This document shows positions 32,274 through 44,618 of a DNA stretch of 64,000 bases, in pieces; the first letter of the stretch is position 1, and the number at the start of each line of letters is the position of its first letter. The stretch is from Ichthyophthirius multifiliis (lineage: Eukaryota > Ciliophora > Oligohymenophorea > Hymenostomatida), in the NCBI RefSeq assembly GCF_000220395.1, contig NW_004085885.1:203198-267197 (forward strand). Reading direction: 5' to 3'. The notes below the pieces were generated by a model. The model did no database searches. It was not told where the DNA came from and worked only from the letters and a program-made list of their open reading frames with translations. The position numbers and the translations under genes were made by a program.

Positions 32274-34900
32274 ATGTTTGAACGTCCAAAAAAAACAAAA
32301 AAGTTAATTTAAAATTTAGATGTACATTTCAAAAAAAAAAATCGATTGTTTTATAAATTTTAATATAAATATACATTATAATTTAAAAAAAGGATGCTAT
32401 TTAATTTTTTAATTTAGAAAAAAAATAAAGAACCAAATCTTAAATTTAAGCCTTATTATAATTAATAAAAAGAGTTCCATTTTTCCATAAATATACAGAA
32501 TATGGATCGGAAAAAGTACAAGAATAATGTTTAATAAATATGACATGTGAAATATTTAATGAAGAATAAGAAATATTTGCTTAAGGTTAAAATTAATATT
32601 TTTTTTTCTTATTTAAAAAAAAAATATATTAGGATCTGTTGGTGATAAATTTTATTTAATAGTAGAAGGAATGGTAGGAGTTTATATATAAATTCGATAC
32701 GAAGGTTAAAAAGAAGACATAACTTAATAAAAATGTGTAAAAATATTAGAAAGTGGAGAAAGCTTTGGAGAATTATCATTAATTTATAATTAACCAAGAC
32801 TAGCTACAATTCGAACTTTAGAAAAAACTTACTTAGCAGTGCTTTCAAAGTAAAATTTCAAAGAAATATTAAGAGAAAAGGAGAAAACTTAATTATTAAA
32901 AGAAATATCTTATTTCAGTAAATTACCTTTTTTTGAATCTTAGAATTTTTAGTTAATTCGAGATATTTATTTAAATGTGTTTAAGTTAACATTATAAAAA
33001 AATTAAATAATTTTTTCATAAGGATATTAAAGTGATGCTGTTTATATTGTTAAATCAGGAGAATTTGTTGTAAAAATATATATTATTTTATTTTAAATCA
33101 TAAAAATAAGACTTTTTAATTATTTACAAATCAATCTAATGAAAATGATATATTAATTCAAGAAGTTTAAGTATAAAATTTTTTTTATAATAAAAATAAT
33201 CTAAAATAAGAATAAAAATAAATGAAAGTATAAAAAAATATGATATAACATAATTAATAATAAAATTATAAAAATAAAAAAAGATTGGCCTTTTAGGTTG
33301 TAATTAAATGTTCGGAGAAGAAGATATTTTAAATAATACTAACAGAACTTATAGTGTAAAATGCAACTCTTTTTTAGGCGAATTATTAATGATAAAAAGA
33401 GATTAGTTTTTAAATAAAATCATGATTCACGCATCTACAAATACTTATATAAGAGAAATGAGTTAAAATAAATACAAAGTAATGAAAATGAGAATTAAGA
33501 ATATAGATGGATAATTAAATTAATATTAATAATATATATTTAGAAATAGAAAAAAAAATCAATTACAAAATACAATAGACATTAATTAAAATGTGACATA
33601 CTTATCAAAAAAAACATTAGAAAATTAAAATAAAATATAAGAAAAAATTTAAAGAAAAGCTTAAAAAACAAAATCTTATTTTGATTTTAATCAATAAAAA
33701 ATTGAATAACAAAAATCTTCATAAGAATATTCAGATTCTAATCAATAAATATAATCTTTAAGTAGTTTTTCCCCTATAAAAACTACTAGAAGTAGTTATT
33801 ATTAGTAAAGAAAAACTAGTTAAATTAATAGATAAAATAATAAAAATTAGACATTCGATAATATAGCAATAAATAAAGTTCCTCGTATTGATTTGGTTTT
33901 AGAAAGCCCTGTCTCTCCGAAATCAGGATTGAACTAATTATCTAAAGTTTAATCTCCAACTTAGGTTTTAATTAATTTAAAGCATGACATTTTCTAATAA
34001 TATAAACGGGATTAAAATTTATTTAATAGAATTTTCGATTCAATTGAAAATCCGAATTTAAAGAAATAAGAGCTTATAAATAAAATTAGGATATTGAAAA
34101 AAAGTAATAAAAATATGAATTATTTGGAATAAAAAAATAATTCCAAAATAAGTCATATATTGTAAGATTTAAATAGAAAAAAATTATTAAAATTAAAAAC
34201 TAGAAAAATAGTAATAATGAGTTAAATTTGAAAAAAATATATTTCTTTTCTAATATTAATATTAACGATAAATTTAAAATCAATAGTAATGTTTAAACAC
34301 CTTAAATTAAAAATGATAACTTTTAAGATTTTAATGATAGTTAATTTATGAATCCTGATTAATAATAATAAAATAATTAACAAGGAGATTTTATTTAAAA
34401 TTTAAAATAATTGTAGTATAATAATGGGAATGATTTAAAATTTGATTTCGTTTCTAATTTAGGTTAGTATAGAAATACTTTTACGGATAATAACTTTAAA
34501 TAAAAAAATGTTATTTCCAATAAAGAACAAGATAGTGCTATAATTTGTAAATCGAAAAATTATTCTTTTTATAATAATAATTGTAATTATAAATTAAATA
34601 AAAGGAGAAATACAACAGTCTTAAATAAATGCTCAAGTTCATAAGATTTTTTTAATAAAAGTAATTAATAAAAATAAATATTTATTATTGGAAATAATAT
34701 TATTTAAAATTAATAATTAAATAAATTATAGAATAGTAAACAATTTCAAATTAATTAATAGTTAATTTAAAATTAGATTTAGTAATAATCTAAATTCATA
34801 TAATAATTTTAAAATAAAAAATGATTTTTCATTATTATTTTCTAAGAAAAAAACTAAATATTAATTAAAAAAAATGTTTCATAAAATAAAAATATTATGA
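32274..34900 (+). CDS. Cyclic-nucleotide-binding-domain protein
   Basis: Protein with two CNB domains and no kinase or channel domain. Start ATG 32274, stop TGA 34898-34900. The first CNB starts with LIKRVPFFHKYTEYG and has IFAQGSVGDKFYLIVEGMVG, with the phosphate-binding cassette SGESFGELSLIYNQPRLAT: the ribose-binding Glu and phosphate-binding Arg are both present, so it probably binds cAMP or cGMP. A 46-nt intron (about 32586-32631) splits it at AQG|SVGD. The second CNB (EISYFSKLPFFESQN, IFSQGYQSDAVYIVKSGEF, then FGEEDILNNTNRTYSVKC) keeps Glu and Arg, but NRTYS replaces the usual PR.AT, so binding is uncertain. The C-terminal ~450 residues are N/K/Q/S-rich and largely disordered, with short serine patches. 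PKA-regulatory-like proteins without an inhibitor site are numerous in ciliates; no RRxS-type pseudosubstrate was found. Confidence 0.85.
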
Positions 34901-35342
34901 ATTTATTTTTGAACGAATTTGCTTAAAAATAAAAAATTCTTATATATTTAATAATTAATAACTTAAAAATTTACATATAATAATATTAATTTTATATAAT
35001 ATTTAAAAATACATTTAGTTTTAATAATTAATATAATTTTATCTTTATATTATGTAATTAATTTATATAATTATTTAATTAATTCAAAGTATATAATATG
35101 TAAAAAAAATATTTTTATTTTGATAAGACTAATTATAAAAATTATATTTTAAAACTAATAATTTAAGTTAGTAAAAATTTAATTATACAATTTTTTTTAT
35201 TTATTATATAATATATGATTTTTTTAAATCAAATTTATTATATCTCTATTTTTGATCTTTAAATGCTTATTAATTTATTATTAGTTTATTTATTTTTTAT
35301 TAATTTTATTTTTTTCTTTATGAACGTATAATATCAAATTAT
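34901..35342. other. Convergent intergenic region
   Basis: 440 bp between a plus-strand stop (34900) and the probable end of a minus-strand gene. The minus-strand frame may extend further into this stretch (see the coiled-coil gene at 35343-37496). Otherwise it is A/T spacer. Confidence 0.4.
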
Positions 35343-37496
35343 TCAACTAAATATTAATACCACTTTTTTTTATAATATAAATAATGGCAACAAATTAAAT
35401 AATTTTATTTTGTACATATTAATATGGAAGTTACTATTTTTTAATTTCTTCATAAAAAGGTTATGGATCTATGAAATAAATTTCATCAAAATATTTTGAG
35501 TTTAATTTTACACATTAGGAAGTAAGAATAAAGAATTGCTTTTTTATAATATTTATAAACATTATTTTATTGATTTTTAAGGTATAATTACTTCATAAGG
35601 ATCATTTGTGTTTTCTTTCGGTTTTGAAATATCAGAAGTTTCAGATTTTTTAAATTCTATTTGAATTTCTTGGATTACATCATTATTGTTATTAATATTA
35701 TTATTTATGTTATTATTTATATTAAATTAATTATTAGTATTAATATTGCTATTTTTAATATTATTTGTGTTATTATTAATACAATTATTTATACCATTAT
35801 TTATATAATTATTTATATTATTAAAATTTACATTATTAAAATATTTATTATTATTGCTTTGATTTTATTTATTTCCCATTTATTTCTAATATTTTTAATT
35901 AATTATATTTTTAGTAAATGAACTAATTTATTTCTGAATTTCTTCAGTATTTTTATGTTACATATTTAAGCTTTTATATATTTGATTATTAAAATATTAT
36001 TTCTAAGGGGTTTTAAAATTACTAAACATTATAATCCCATTATCAACTTTATTTGAATTTAATATTATCTAATTTGATTCGTTAAATTAATTTATTTACA
36101 TGTTTGTATTTTGAGTATTTTCTTTTTCAGAAGATATTATATTAAACAAATCATCACAACATAAATTTGTCCGTAATTTATTATTGTTGTTTGATAATAA
36201 TTCTCCATATAGCTAAATTAGTTATCCTGTCTAGGATTTATTCTTAATATCTGTATAAAACCCTTTATTTTTTTAAAAAATATTAATTATTTCATATATA
36301 GTTTATAATATTATATTTTTATAAGCTTTATTTTTAACTTTCTAACTGTTTAGATGAATTAATATTTATTTATGATAACTCTATATATTGTTAGTGTTCT
36401 TAACATAATTAGTTAATTTTATTTTCCAACCTAATATTTTCTTATAAAAGCTTATCTTTTTATTCTATTATTTGAGTATATTAAATTTAAAATTATTTTA
36501 ATTCATTTTAAATAGACTAATTTTAATCCATTTATACTTTTTATTATTCTATATTTTTTATAAAAAATATTTATTACATTTTAATTATCGTTTAAGGTTT
36601 TGTTCATTTTTATAAGATACTTTTTCTTTTTATTCTATTTCCGTAACTTTTTCTAATAATTCTTTTTTATTATTTTGTATTTCTTTCTCTAAATCTTTTA
36701 TTTATAATAATAACAATTCATTTGAAACAAATGGCCTATTTTCTTCACGTATATTAGTCTTTATATGATAAAAATATATAATAATTATTTAGATTTTTAA
36801 AAATAAATACAATATCTATTAATCTTTGATTACTTTATTATTATTAATTAATTAATTTTTAATTTTATTGAATTAATTAATCATTTTTACGTTCTAATAT
36901 TGTGCTTTCATTTATAATTTCTACATTTTAATTATTTACATAATGTAGTCTTTTCTTTAACAAAAAATTAAATAAAGAAATAAATAAATAAAAATGTAAA
37001 AAAAATATATTAATTAATTTTTTTTTAAATACTTAATATTCTTCTAAGCATTATTCTTTAAATTCAATTTATTTTTATAAATTGTCTTGTAAATGCATTT
37101 AATTTTCCATTTCTTATATAAATTAAAATCTTTATTCTTATAATTTATCTAATAAAAGAACTTTTTTTATATTAAAATAATATGTTCTTATTTTCAATAA
37201 AAATAAAATTAAAATTAATACATCCTAAATCTAGAAATATTTTTAATTATTATTCTTTATTTACAATCTCATTTACTGCTAACTCAAATTCAACTATTAT
37301 AAAATTTAATATTTTTAAGTTAAACTTTTTTTATATTTCTTTCTTTACCTTATAATTCCTCTTCACTTACTCCATTTTATAATCTTTGTGTAATAAAAGA
37401 AATTTAAGAGGCCGTTTACAAAGTATTTAAAAATCTTCTAATTTCTATTTCTTCTTCTTCTAATTTATTTAAACTTTTATTAAGTTCGTTTTCCAT
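35343..37496 (-). CDS. Coiled-coil protein with N-rich C-terminal part
   Basis: Unrecognised. Start ATG 37496 (MENELNKSLNKLEEEEIEI), with at least five short A/T introns. The N-terminal part has RRFLNTLQTASQISFITQRL and NGVSEEEL; after an intron come FELAVNEIVNKEQQLKIFLD and later QEMENQMHLQDNLQKQIEF. The middle is a long coiled coil (LLLQIKDLEKEIQNNKKELL). The C-terminal third is Asn/Ile/Gln-rich and holds an ordered piece (VIQEIQIEFKKSETSDISK). The last exon appears to read KLNSKYFDEIYFIDPQPFYE. The 3' end is not settled: 35343-35345 gives a TGA in one reading, whereas the better-looking last exon leaves the frame open unless one more intron is used. It diverges from the next gene over a 276-bp shared upstream region. 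Confidence 0.6.
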
Positions 37497-37772
37497 ATTT
37501 TTTGAAATAAATAGAAAAATATTAAGTATTTATAAATTTTAATATCAATTTATTAATAAAATATTTAATAAAAATATTTTAATTTGAAATTTAAAAATTT
37601 ATAAAAGGCACTATTAAAAATAAATAAAATTTTTATTATTTTATTAGTTTATAATTTTAAATAAAAAAAAAAAGAAATAAAAAAAAAATATTTTTATTGA
37701 TAATTTATAAAAATTATTTTATTATATATATATATTCATATATATATTCATTATATATAATAAATACAAAAA
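37497..37772. promoter_or_regulatory. Divergent promoter region
   Basis: 276 bp separate two divergent start codons and must contain both promoters. A TATATATATATTCATATATATATTCATTATATAT-like partial direct repeat sits at about 37723-37760. Confidence 0.5.
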
Positions 37773-39232
37773 ATGAATTAATTACAACTTACTAACAAAA
37801 GAATAGTATCTCCATACACTTATTTTAAAAATTTCAATAAAATGGCTGAAGAAACTAAATTTTATGAAAAAAGTGAAAATGCAAGATTTTTTTTAACTGA
37901 TTATAAATTTTATTCTTTTAATAAAATAAAAATACCAAAATTTATGGAAGAATAAAAAAAAAAATAGTTAGAAAATAAAGATACAGATTTAAGAAGATAA
38001 TCAATTATAGATTACGAAGAAACTCAAATACAAAAAGAGAATGGATGAATTAGTAAAAATAATGCGAGAAAACCAAGTAAAAGAACAAAATTTAGTCTTT
38101 AGATATAAAACAGTAATACCATAAATAATAAGTAATAGTGATTAAATCGATTTTATAGATAATTAGTAAAAAAAATATTTTTCAATTTCAAGATAGTAAA
38201 TGTCAGAAATAAATAAACAATAAAAAAGCATAGAAAAACATTAAAATTTACTCAAATAAAAAAAAAAAATTACATATAAAAGAATAAATAGTATAGGAAA
38301 TAACAATAATTATCTTTTGATTGAAAATAAATACAAAATGAACTTGATTAACATAAATTATGCAATAAACTATGAGTAAGTAAATTTTAGATAGGAAAAA
38401 TGTTACTTTAAGGAAGATACTAAGTTCTATTCCTATTAAAAAGTTGGAAAATATACTAGAAAAGAAAAAGGTTGGCTTTTAAGAACTATTATAAGACAAA
38501 GAAAATATTAAGTTTTTTTCAAAATTAAACAAACAAATTAAACCTAAATCTATGCTTCATCATTAATATTAAAACTTGTCTCCATATTATGATTAATATG
38601 ATCATTTTTTTGATGAAATAGAAAAGAAAAAAGAACGGAAATATTGCTTTTTAAATACTGAAAGTGATTTTAAATAAACATAATAGAATCACTCTATTAA
38701 TACTTTAGTAGGATAGAAAGATTTAAATTAAACTAATTCTATTAGTATAGGAGGAGATAATTAATAAAAAAAATTTCAAAAACTTAGTTAACCAAAATTA
38801 AATAGTTAACATAATTAAAATAATAATATTAATAATTCTCCTGAATAGAAAATTTTTATGAAAAATTCTTAATAGATAACAAAATATATTCAAAAAAAAT
38901 ATAATTATAATAATAAAAAAAATAATGATGCTTATTCGGAAAAAAAAAATAACTTTTTAAAAACATATTCAGTTTAAAATAATTTAAAGAATCTTTTTAG
39001 TGAACAAAGTGAAAGTTAATCTTTTAAAAAATAGTATACGGAAATAAGCGAAACAAATAATAAGGCTAGAAATTTAACTAACTCTTAGAATAAATTTTAT
39101 GAATATGATAAACATTTTAATAATACGTATATTAAAAATAAAGGTATTTAACTTTAATTGAGTAAAGTCGTTTAAGATTAAAATGATTAGTTTCAAAATA
39201 AAATAAAATAATATATTTAAGATATTTATTGA
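37773..39232 (+). CDS. Hypothetical N/K/Q-rich protein
   Basis: Unrecognised. Start ATG 37773 (MNQLQLTNKRIVSPYTYFKN), stop TGA 39230-39232. At least two frame changes need introns that I could only partly place, one before about 38030 and one near 38560. Segments with ordered character are RMDELVKIMRENQVKEQNLV and EKCYFKEDTKFYSYQKVGKY; the latter is followed by an Arg/Lys-rich stretch. The C-terminal half is typical ciliate low-complexity sequence rich in N, K, S and Q (SPYYDQYDHFFDEIEKKKER, then polar repeats). No membrane segment or known motif is visible. Confidence 0.5.
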
Positions 39233-39514
39233 TTTGTTTTTGTATATGAATTTATATAAATTTTTGTTATTTATTGTTTTTAAAAAATAGAATATATAAA
39301 TAGATAAGATTTATTTGATTACTTATTATTATATTAAAATTCAATTCAAATTATCATTTTTTAAAAATTTTATTATTTTTATTATATATAAATAATATAA
39401 TAAAATAAATATTATATAAAATTATAATATTTATTTTCTTATTTAAATTTTTTAAAAAAAACTTATAAATTTAAAAAAATATTTAAATTATATATTATAA
39501 AAAAATAGAAATCA

Positions 39515-42500
39515 ATGTAATCTATTTTTAATTATGATGATGGTGGAAACATTTCAAAAGTATACAATAATTTTCAGGCTAAATAAATACAAATTTAATT
39601 ATAAAGTTAAAAAAATTCAATTGCAAATAGTGAATTATCATTACCGACTCCATAATAAAAATAATCAATAAAAATAAAATAAATTGTTTTAAATATATAA
39701 AATTTGCTCAATTAATAATAAAACATAAACTGCAATAATTATTTTTAATAAGTAAATTCTTTATAATAACAAAAAAAGAAATTTAAAGATGCTTAATTTT
39801 ATCCAAAAAGTTCATCTTTAGGTTAAAAATTTCAAAAAAGAAAAGACATTGAATGGAAAAGAATAGTTTATAAAAATAAAAATATATTTTCAGAAAAATT
39901 AGATTTTAAATTTTAAAAAGGATAATTAGATAATGATCATTTTATTTTTGCTATCTCTTGCCTTTTTTAAAGATAAAATTTAATTAAAAGACTTTTTTAA
40001 TTACCATATTATTTGTCCTACGGAATACATTGTATATGGATTAATATAAATGGATAATGGAATCCTATTTTAATAGGTTTATAATATATATATATACATT
40101 ATATGTATATAATTTTTTTACAGATGATTTTTTACCATATTTAAAGGATAATTAAAATTATTTATTCTGTTATTAAAATAATCATTTTTGGCCAAGTTTA
40201 CTAGAAAAAGCTTATGCTAAAGCCTATGGTAGCTACCAAAATATTGAAAAAGGAAAATGGTATAAAACATTAACAGATTTAACTGGGTCTGGGTATTATT
40301 TATATTAATAAAATGAAAAAAATTAAATTTAAGAAAAATTCTAATATGAATTATGGGAAAATATTTAAAAAGCTATAACTAATTAGTAAATTATTTGTTG
40401 TACAAGTAATAGTAATGAATAGGGTTTAGTATAAGGTAGAAACTATTAAATTATTGATATGAGATATATAAGTTTAAACAATAATAGAAAATTAAAATTT
40501 ATTTTATTAAGAAATATATTTGAGTAGTATTTTTTTAATTTTTATAGAAGTAATATTTTTTTTTTTAGATAGTCTTAATGGATTCCTTTAAAAGATAGTG
40601 TTTTGTTTTAAAATGAAGTATAAAGTTAACTTCCTAAAGGATAATATGTTGGAGACTTTTGGATTGAATATGATAATATGATAAAATATTTCAATGAATT
40701 CTGTGTTTCTTTAATTCAAGATGAATATTTTTATAATAGTTTATAAATTAATTTAGAAAATAATGGAAATATAAACTAAAAAATAATAAAATTATAAATA
40801 AATAATTAAACTAAAGCATATATACAAATTCATTAAATAGACGAGAGAATTAATTAAGAAGAATATAAATATTCTTTTTTAATGTATTTATAGCTAAAAT
40901 TATTAATAATAATAAAAATATTAAATATATTAATTCTTTATGTTCAGATTAAAGAAACTTTGTAGTAGAGCATAATTTTGAAGTCGGTTAATATATTATT
41001 TTTATTGAAGTTATTTGGCTTTAAAATATTGCGAGACAATTTGTTATAAGTAAGGTTAAAAGAATAAAATATATAAAAAACAATAAAAATCAATTAATAT
41101 TTAACTAATAATATTAAATAAAATAATATAATATAATATAATATAATTAAAAAATAAAATAAAACAAAAAAATATAATAAATAAAAAATAAAATATAAAA
41201 TATAATAAAATAAAATAAAACTAACATAATAAATTAAAATAAAATATAATATAATACTTACATATATTAAAAGGTTCTTATAGCGATTAACATTTAACTC
41301 TCAATGAATTGTAAGATAATTAAAATCTAATAGAAATTTAAAAACACATTTTAAGAAGTTTTACTTTAGAAACTCAATAACTATAATTATTAAAGCATAA
41401 ATAAGGATAAATTTGTAGAGTATAAATTGCTGGGTCTTATTTTTATTTTGTTTAAAATATAAGTTAGACATCTTTAATAAAATAAAAAATAACCATAAAT
41501 TAAGTAGATGGCTTTGATTTTGTTGAAGATTATGGAATAAGTAAAAAAAAGTATAAAATAACTTAAAATTTTTTTAAATTATAAAAAAATAGAATAGAAT
41601 TAAATCCATTTCTATTTATTACCAAAAGAAGAAATAATTTTTTTATTTAGATTAAATTTCACACAAAATAATAAAGAAAAAGTAATTTCTATAGCCTTTG
41701 ATAATGGAAAATGTGATAGTATAAAAAAGAATAAAAATTTATAAAGCGATAGAAATGTTTTAAAATAACTAAATTATTTGAGTATAATTTAATCTGTAAT
41801 AATAAAAAAAAATGATGAAAATAATTGCATTAATAAAGATTTATAAATTCAAAATAATTTAGATAATAGCAAAAAATAAACTATGCAAAGATTAAGTTCT
41901 AGAAATTCTATTAATAGCAAAATTAGTTAATTCGATAGATAACCTATTATTAATAATATTAATGAAATTTAAAATTAGCAATAAAATTTAACATCTTAAT
42001 AATAGTTTATTAAAGTTACTGCTATTTCTAATTCTCACAATGATTAAGAACTAAATAATTTTTAAGTTTAGATTATATAAGAATATAAATGTATACATTT
42101 ATTTACATGTATGATTAATATTATGTTTATTTTGAATATTTTAGTATGCTCTGCATTTAAAAAATGTCATTTCTTAGATATTTTTGGGTAATGCATTTTT
42201 ATTTTCAATATTACTAGTAATGAAAAATAAGATATAGTTTAAGAAAATATGTTTAAAGTTTCTACTATTATTATATCTTTTAGTTTAATACTAGATTATA
42301 TATGGGTTAGGGATCTTTATTTTCTTGGAAAATATATAAATTAAATTTAAGAATTTGATATTTTTTAATTTAATGAATTATATATATAGAAGATAATTTA
42401 TTTTTCAGTAATTTCAATTATTTTAATAAAAGTAAATTTATTTTATAATATTAATAAACATCTTATAATTAGAAAAAATTAAATTAAAAAAAAGGTTATT

Positions 42501-42647
42501 TATTTGATACTTTTGTTAAGATTTATTTTTAATCATGATGAAGAAATTAAATAATATAAAAAGATATATTAAGTAATTTTATATTATATTATTTTTTCTT
42601 TTCTTTTTTTTATTATTCTATATTTTTTTAATAGATTGCTTTTCTGA
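39515..42647 (+). CDS. Calpain-like protein, catalytic Cys and His lost
   Basis: Calpain-family (C2) protein, predicted proteolytically dead. Start ATG 39515; last in-frame TGA 42645-42647. N-terminal Q/N-rich part, then the catalytic domain: FYPKSSSLGQKF, IEWKRIVYKNKN, and KGQLDNDHFIFAISCL, where families have G.LGDCW: the nucleophile position is Asp (39935-39937) and Trp is His. Then DDFLPYL, HFWPSLLEKAYAKAYGSYQN and LTDLTG. GLVQGRNYQII replaces the usual G.V.GHAY (catalytic His is Arg, 40438-40440); Asn of LLRN is kept (40513-40515). The beta-sandwich part has GDFWIEYDNMIKYFNEFCVS and FEVGQYIIFIEVIWLQNIA. A 240-nt low-complexity intron follows (41039-41278). The C-terminal ~180 residues hold four or five hydrophobic stretches (e.g. 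STIIISFSLILDY), suggesting membrane anchoring. That part could be a separate gene, because TGA is rare here and an open frame is weak evidence. Confidence 0.8.
41105..41262. repeat. AATAT/AAAAT low-complexity block in intron
   Basis: Purine-biased A/T block of ATAAT and AAAAT-type pentamers with almost no G or C, inside the long intron of the calpain-like gene. Confidence 0.75.
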
Positions 42648-42881
42648 TAAATAAATGAATTATTAAGATTTCTTTTCTATTTAAAAAAATTATAATAATC
42701 ATTTTTTTTTTTTTTATTTTTTTTTCTAACTTTTATATAAGATAAGTAAATTTTGTGTATAAAATGAGTTTAAAAAATATATTTTACAACATTAATATAT
42801 AAATTAAATTTAATATATAATATTAAAAAAAAGTATATTAAGTTATTTTAATTTACAAATTTTTTAATATATTTAAAACTT

Positions 42882-43148
42882 TCAGCGAGGATCGTCCCTT
42901 GAAAAACTTTTTTGCCAAAATACTTAAGATCTTCTACAGAGAAAATGATCATATCTAAGAGCTTTGCATTCTTTGTCAACTCCATCTGTAACGCAATATC
43001 TGAAATTTTAATGCTTTTTAAAACAGTCGCTTAATAAAACACATTCCATTAACATTTCTTTATCTTCTGTACATGCTTTTTTGTATTTTTCTTTACTAGG
43101 GCCAATTAATGAATCTACTGTTTCAAAAAATAAATTTATTTTATCCAT
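42882..43148 (-). CDS. COA5: Cytochrome c oxidase assembly factor COA5/PET191
   Basis: Small mitochondrial intermembrane-space protein needed for complex IV assembly. Intronless, 88 residues from ATG 43148 to TGA 42882-42884. Six cysteines are arranged as three CX9C pairs: Cys26/36 (ACTEDKEMLMEC), Cys42/52 (DCFKKHQNFRYC) and Cys61/71 (ECKALRYDHFLC). The order fits the PET191/COA5 family: A-C....C-L..S-D-C...., then ..C......C..L+...F.C+R, with LRYDHFLCRRSQVFWQ matching the conserved end. There is no cleavable presequence, as expected for Mia40 substrates. The N-terminal 25 residues are an extension over the human protein. It converges with the calpain-like gene. Confidence 0.85.
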
Positions 43149-43495
43149 TTATTTTTTTGTTTTATTATTTTATTTTGGATGGAATTTTTAAAATAATAAA
43201 AATATAAGTAAAATTAAAAGGAACAAAATAAAAAAAAAGTAATATATATTTACTTTTGTAAAAAACTATAATTAATTATTATTTATTATAATGCATATGT
43301 AAATAATTTTTTTTTAAATATTAAAGAAATTATAAATTGTTATTTTTCTAATTAAATAAATTATTAAATATGTAAATAAAATGATAAAATAAATATATTA
43401 CACATATATAATAATATATAGTTATATTATATAAAACTAATTGAAAATATTTTAAAATAAACAATAGAATTTACAAAATGTAATATAAATTAAAT
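43149..43495. other. Intergenic, no gene seen
   Basis: About 350 bp of A/T spacer between COA5 and the EF-hand gene, both on the minus strand. Confidence 0.6.
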
Positions 43496-44471
43496 TCAAT
43501 AGCAAAATGAAAAATTTAAATTGTCTTAAAATGAATTTTAAATAATGTTTATAAATTCAAAAATAAATTAAGGTTTTTTTTATACAGCCATCCTAAATTC
43601 ACTAAAGCAAATTTAAAAATTATCTTTTTAATTTACAAGTGTAAAAAATTCTTCGATTTCTTAATTTAAATTATCAAAATCTTTCGAATAAACTACAGCC
43701 TAAATAAGATTTCTTAGTTCATTTTTATCTAAGAAACCATTATTATCTAAATCATATTATTAAAATATTAATTAAAGTTTTTCTTCGAGATTTTCACCAT
43801 TTAAAATTGATAAATAACAAATAAAATCTCTAAAATCTATAAAGCCTGTATTTATAAAATCTAAAAAATTAATTATATTAGATGCAATTAAATTATTTAT
43901 GCCATTTAATTCACTAATTTTTATAACTTCTTAGTGTGTAAATTAACATAAATTTTTATTTTGAACTCTTATTATAGATAATTCTTTAAATTAATTATAT
44001 ATATTATTAATTCTATTTTTATCAATGCTTGTTTTCATCATTAATTCTTATATTATTTAATATTTGTTATCCATTATTATTATCGGAAGGTCGTCAAATA
44101 TACGATTTTAGCATAGCTTTTTATGCATTGATAAGTCAAAAAGTAATAAGTTTAATTAAATTGAGTAAGCTTTATTTTATTATAATTCACTTTTTATTGC
44201 ATTTTCAAATATTATTTAATTTAAGGTCTGCTTGTATCCGTTTTCTTTTATTAAAAATACTTCTAATGGACTTATTTTATAGGTTCTTTCTATCTATATT
44301 TTTTTTTAATACTAAAATTATATTTATTTTTATTTTTTTAATAACTTAAATAAGAGCTTCTAAAAGTGTATTATTTGTTGAAATTGTCAGTTTCTTATTT
44401 ATACCATCAGGATAACTTTTATAAAAGCAATTTAAAGATAGTTTTTATTGTTTTTAAGGTTTTTAAACCAT
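43496..44471 (-). CDS. EF-hand protein with N-terminal beta-grasp-like region
   Basis: Calcium-binding protein. Start ATG 44471 (MVQKPQKQQKLSLNCFYKSY), one intron of about 53 nt (after LLEALIQ), stop TGA 43496-43498. About 300 residues. Residues ~20-100 (GINKKLTISTNNTLLEALIQ, then KISPLEVFLIKENGYKQTL) read like a ubiquitin-fold or RBD-type beta-grasp, a structural guess. The C-terminal half follows the neuronal-calcium-sensor/calcineurin-B pattern: NTGFIDFRDFICYLSILNGE (degenerate first hand), then YDLDNNGFLDKNELRNLI, whose 12-residue loop DLDNNGFLDKNE has canonical Ca ligands at 1, 3, 5, 9 and 12, then a weaker third element (ICFSEFRMAV). No kinase domain precedes it. It lies about 150 bp beyond the end of the EF-hand/ARM gene on the same strand. 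Confidence 0.75.
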
Positions 44472-44618
44472 ATATTATTTAATAATATCTTCTTTTTATA
44501 TAAGATTTTCTATTATTTAATTTTTAAATATTTTTTTAATAAATAAGAAATATTATATAATTTATATTTACATATTATATCATTAAATTAATTCTAAATT
44601 TAAGTACAAAAATTAACA

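Noticed and set aside
35661-35921. Ile-rich plus-strand ORF
   Set aside because: Antisense to the Asn-rich part of the minus-strand coiled-coil gene.
41105-41262. Could the ATAAT/AAAAT block be an origin or array?
   Set aside because: It lies within a GT...AG intron that joins calpain-like exons in frame, and the units are irregular.
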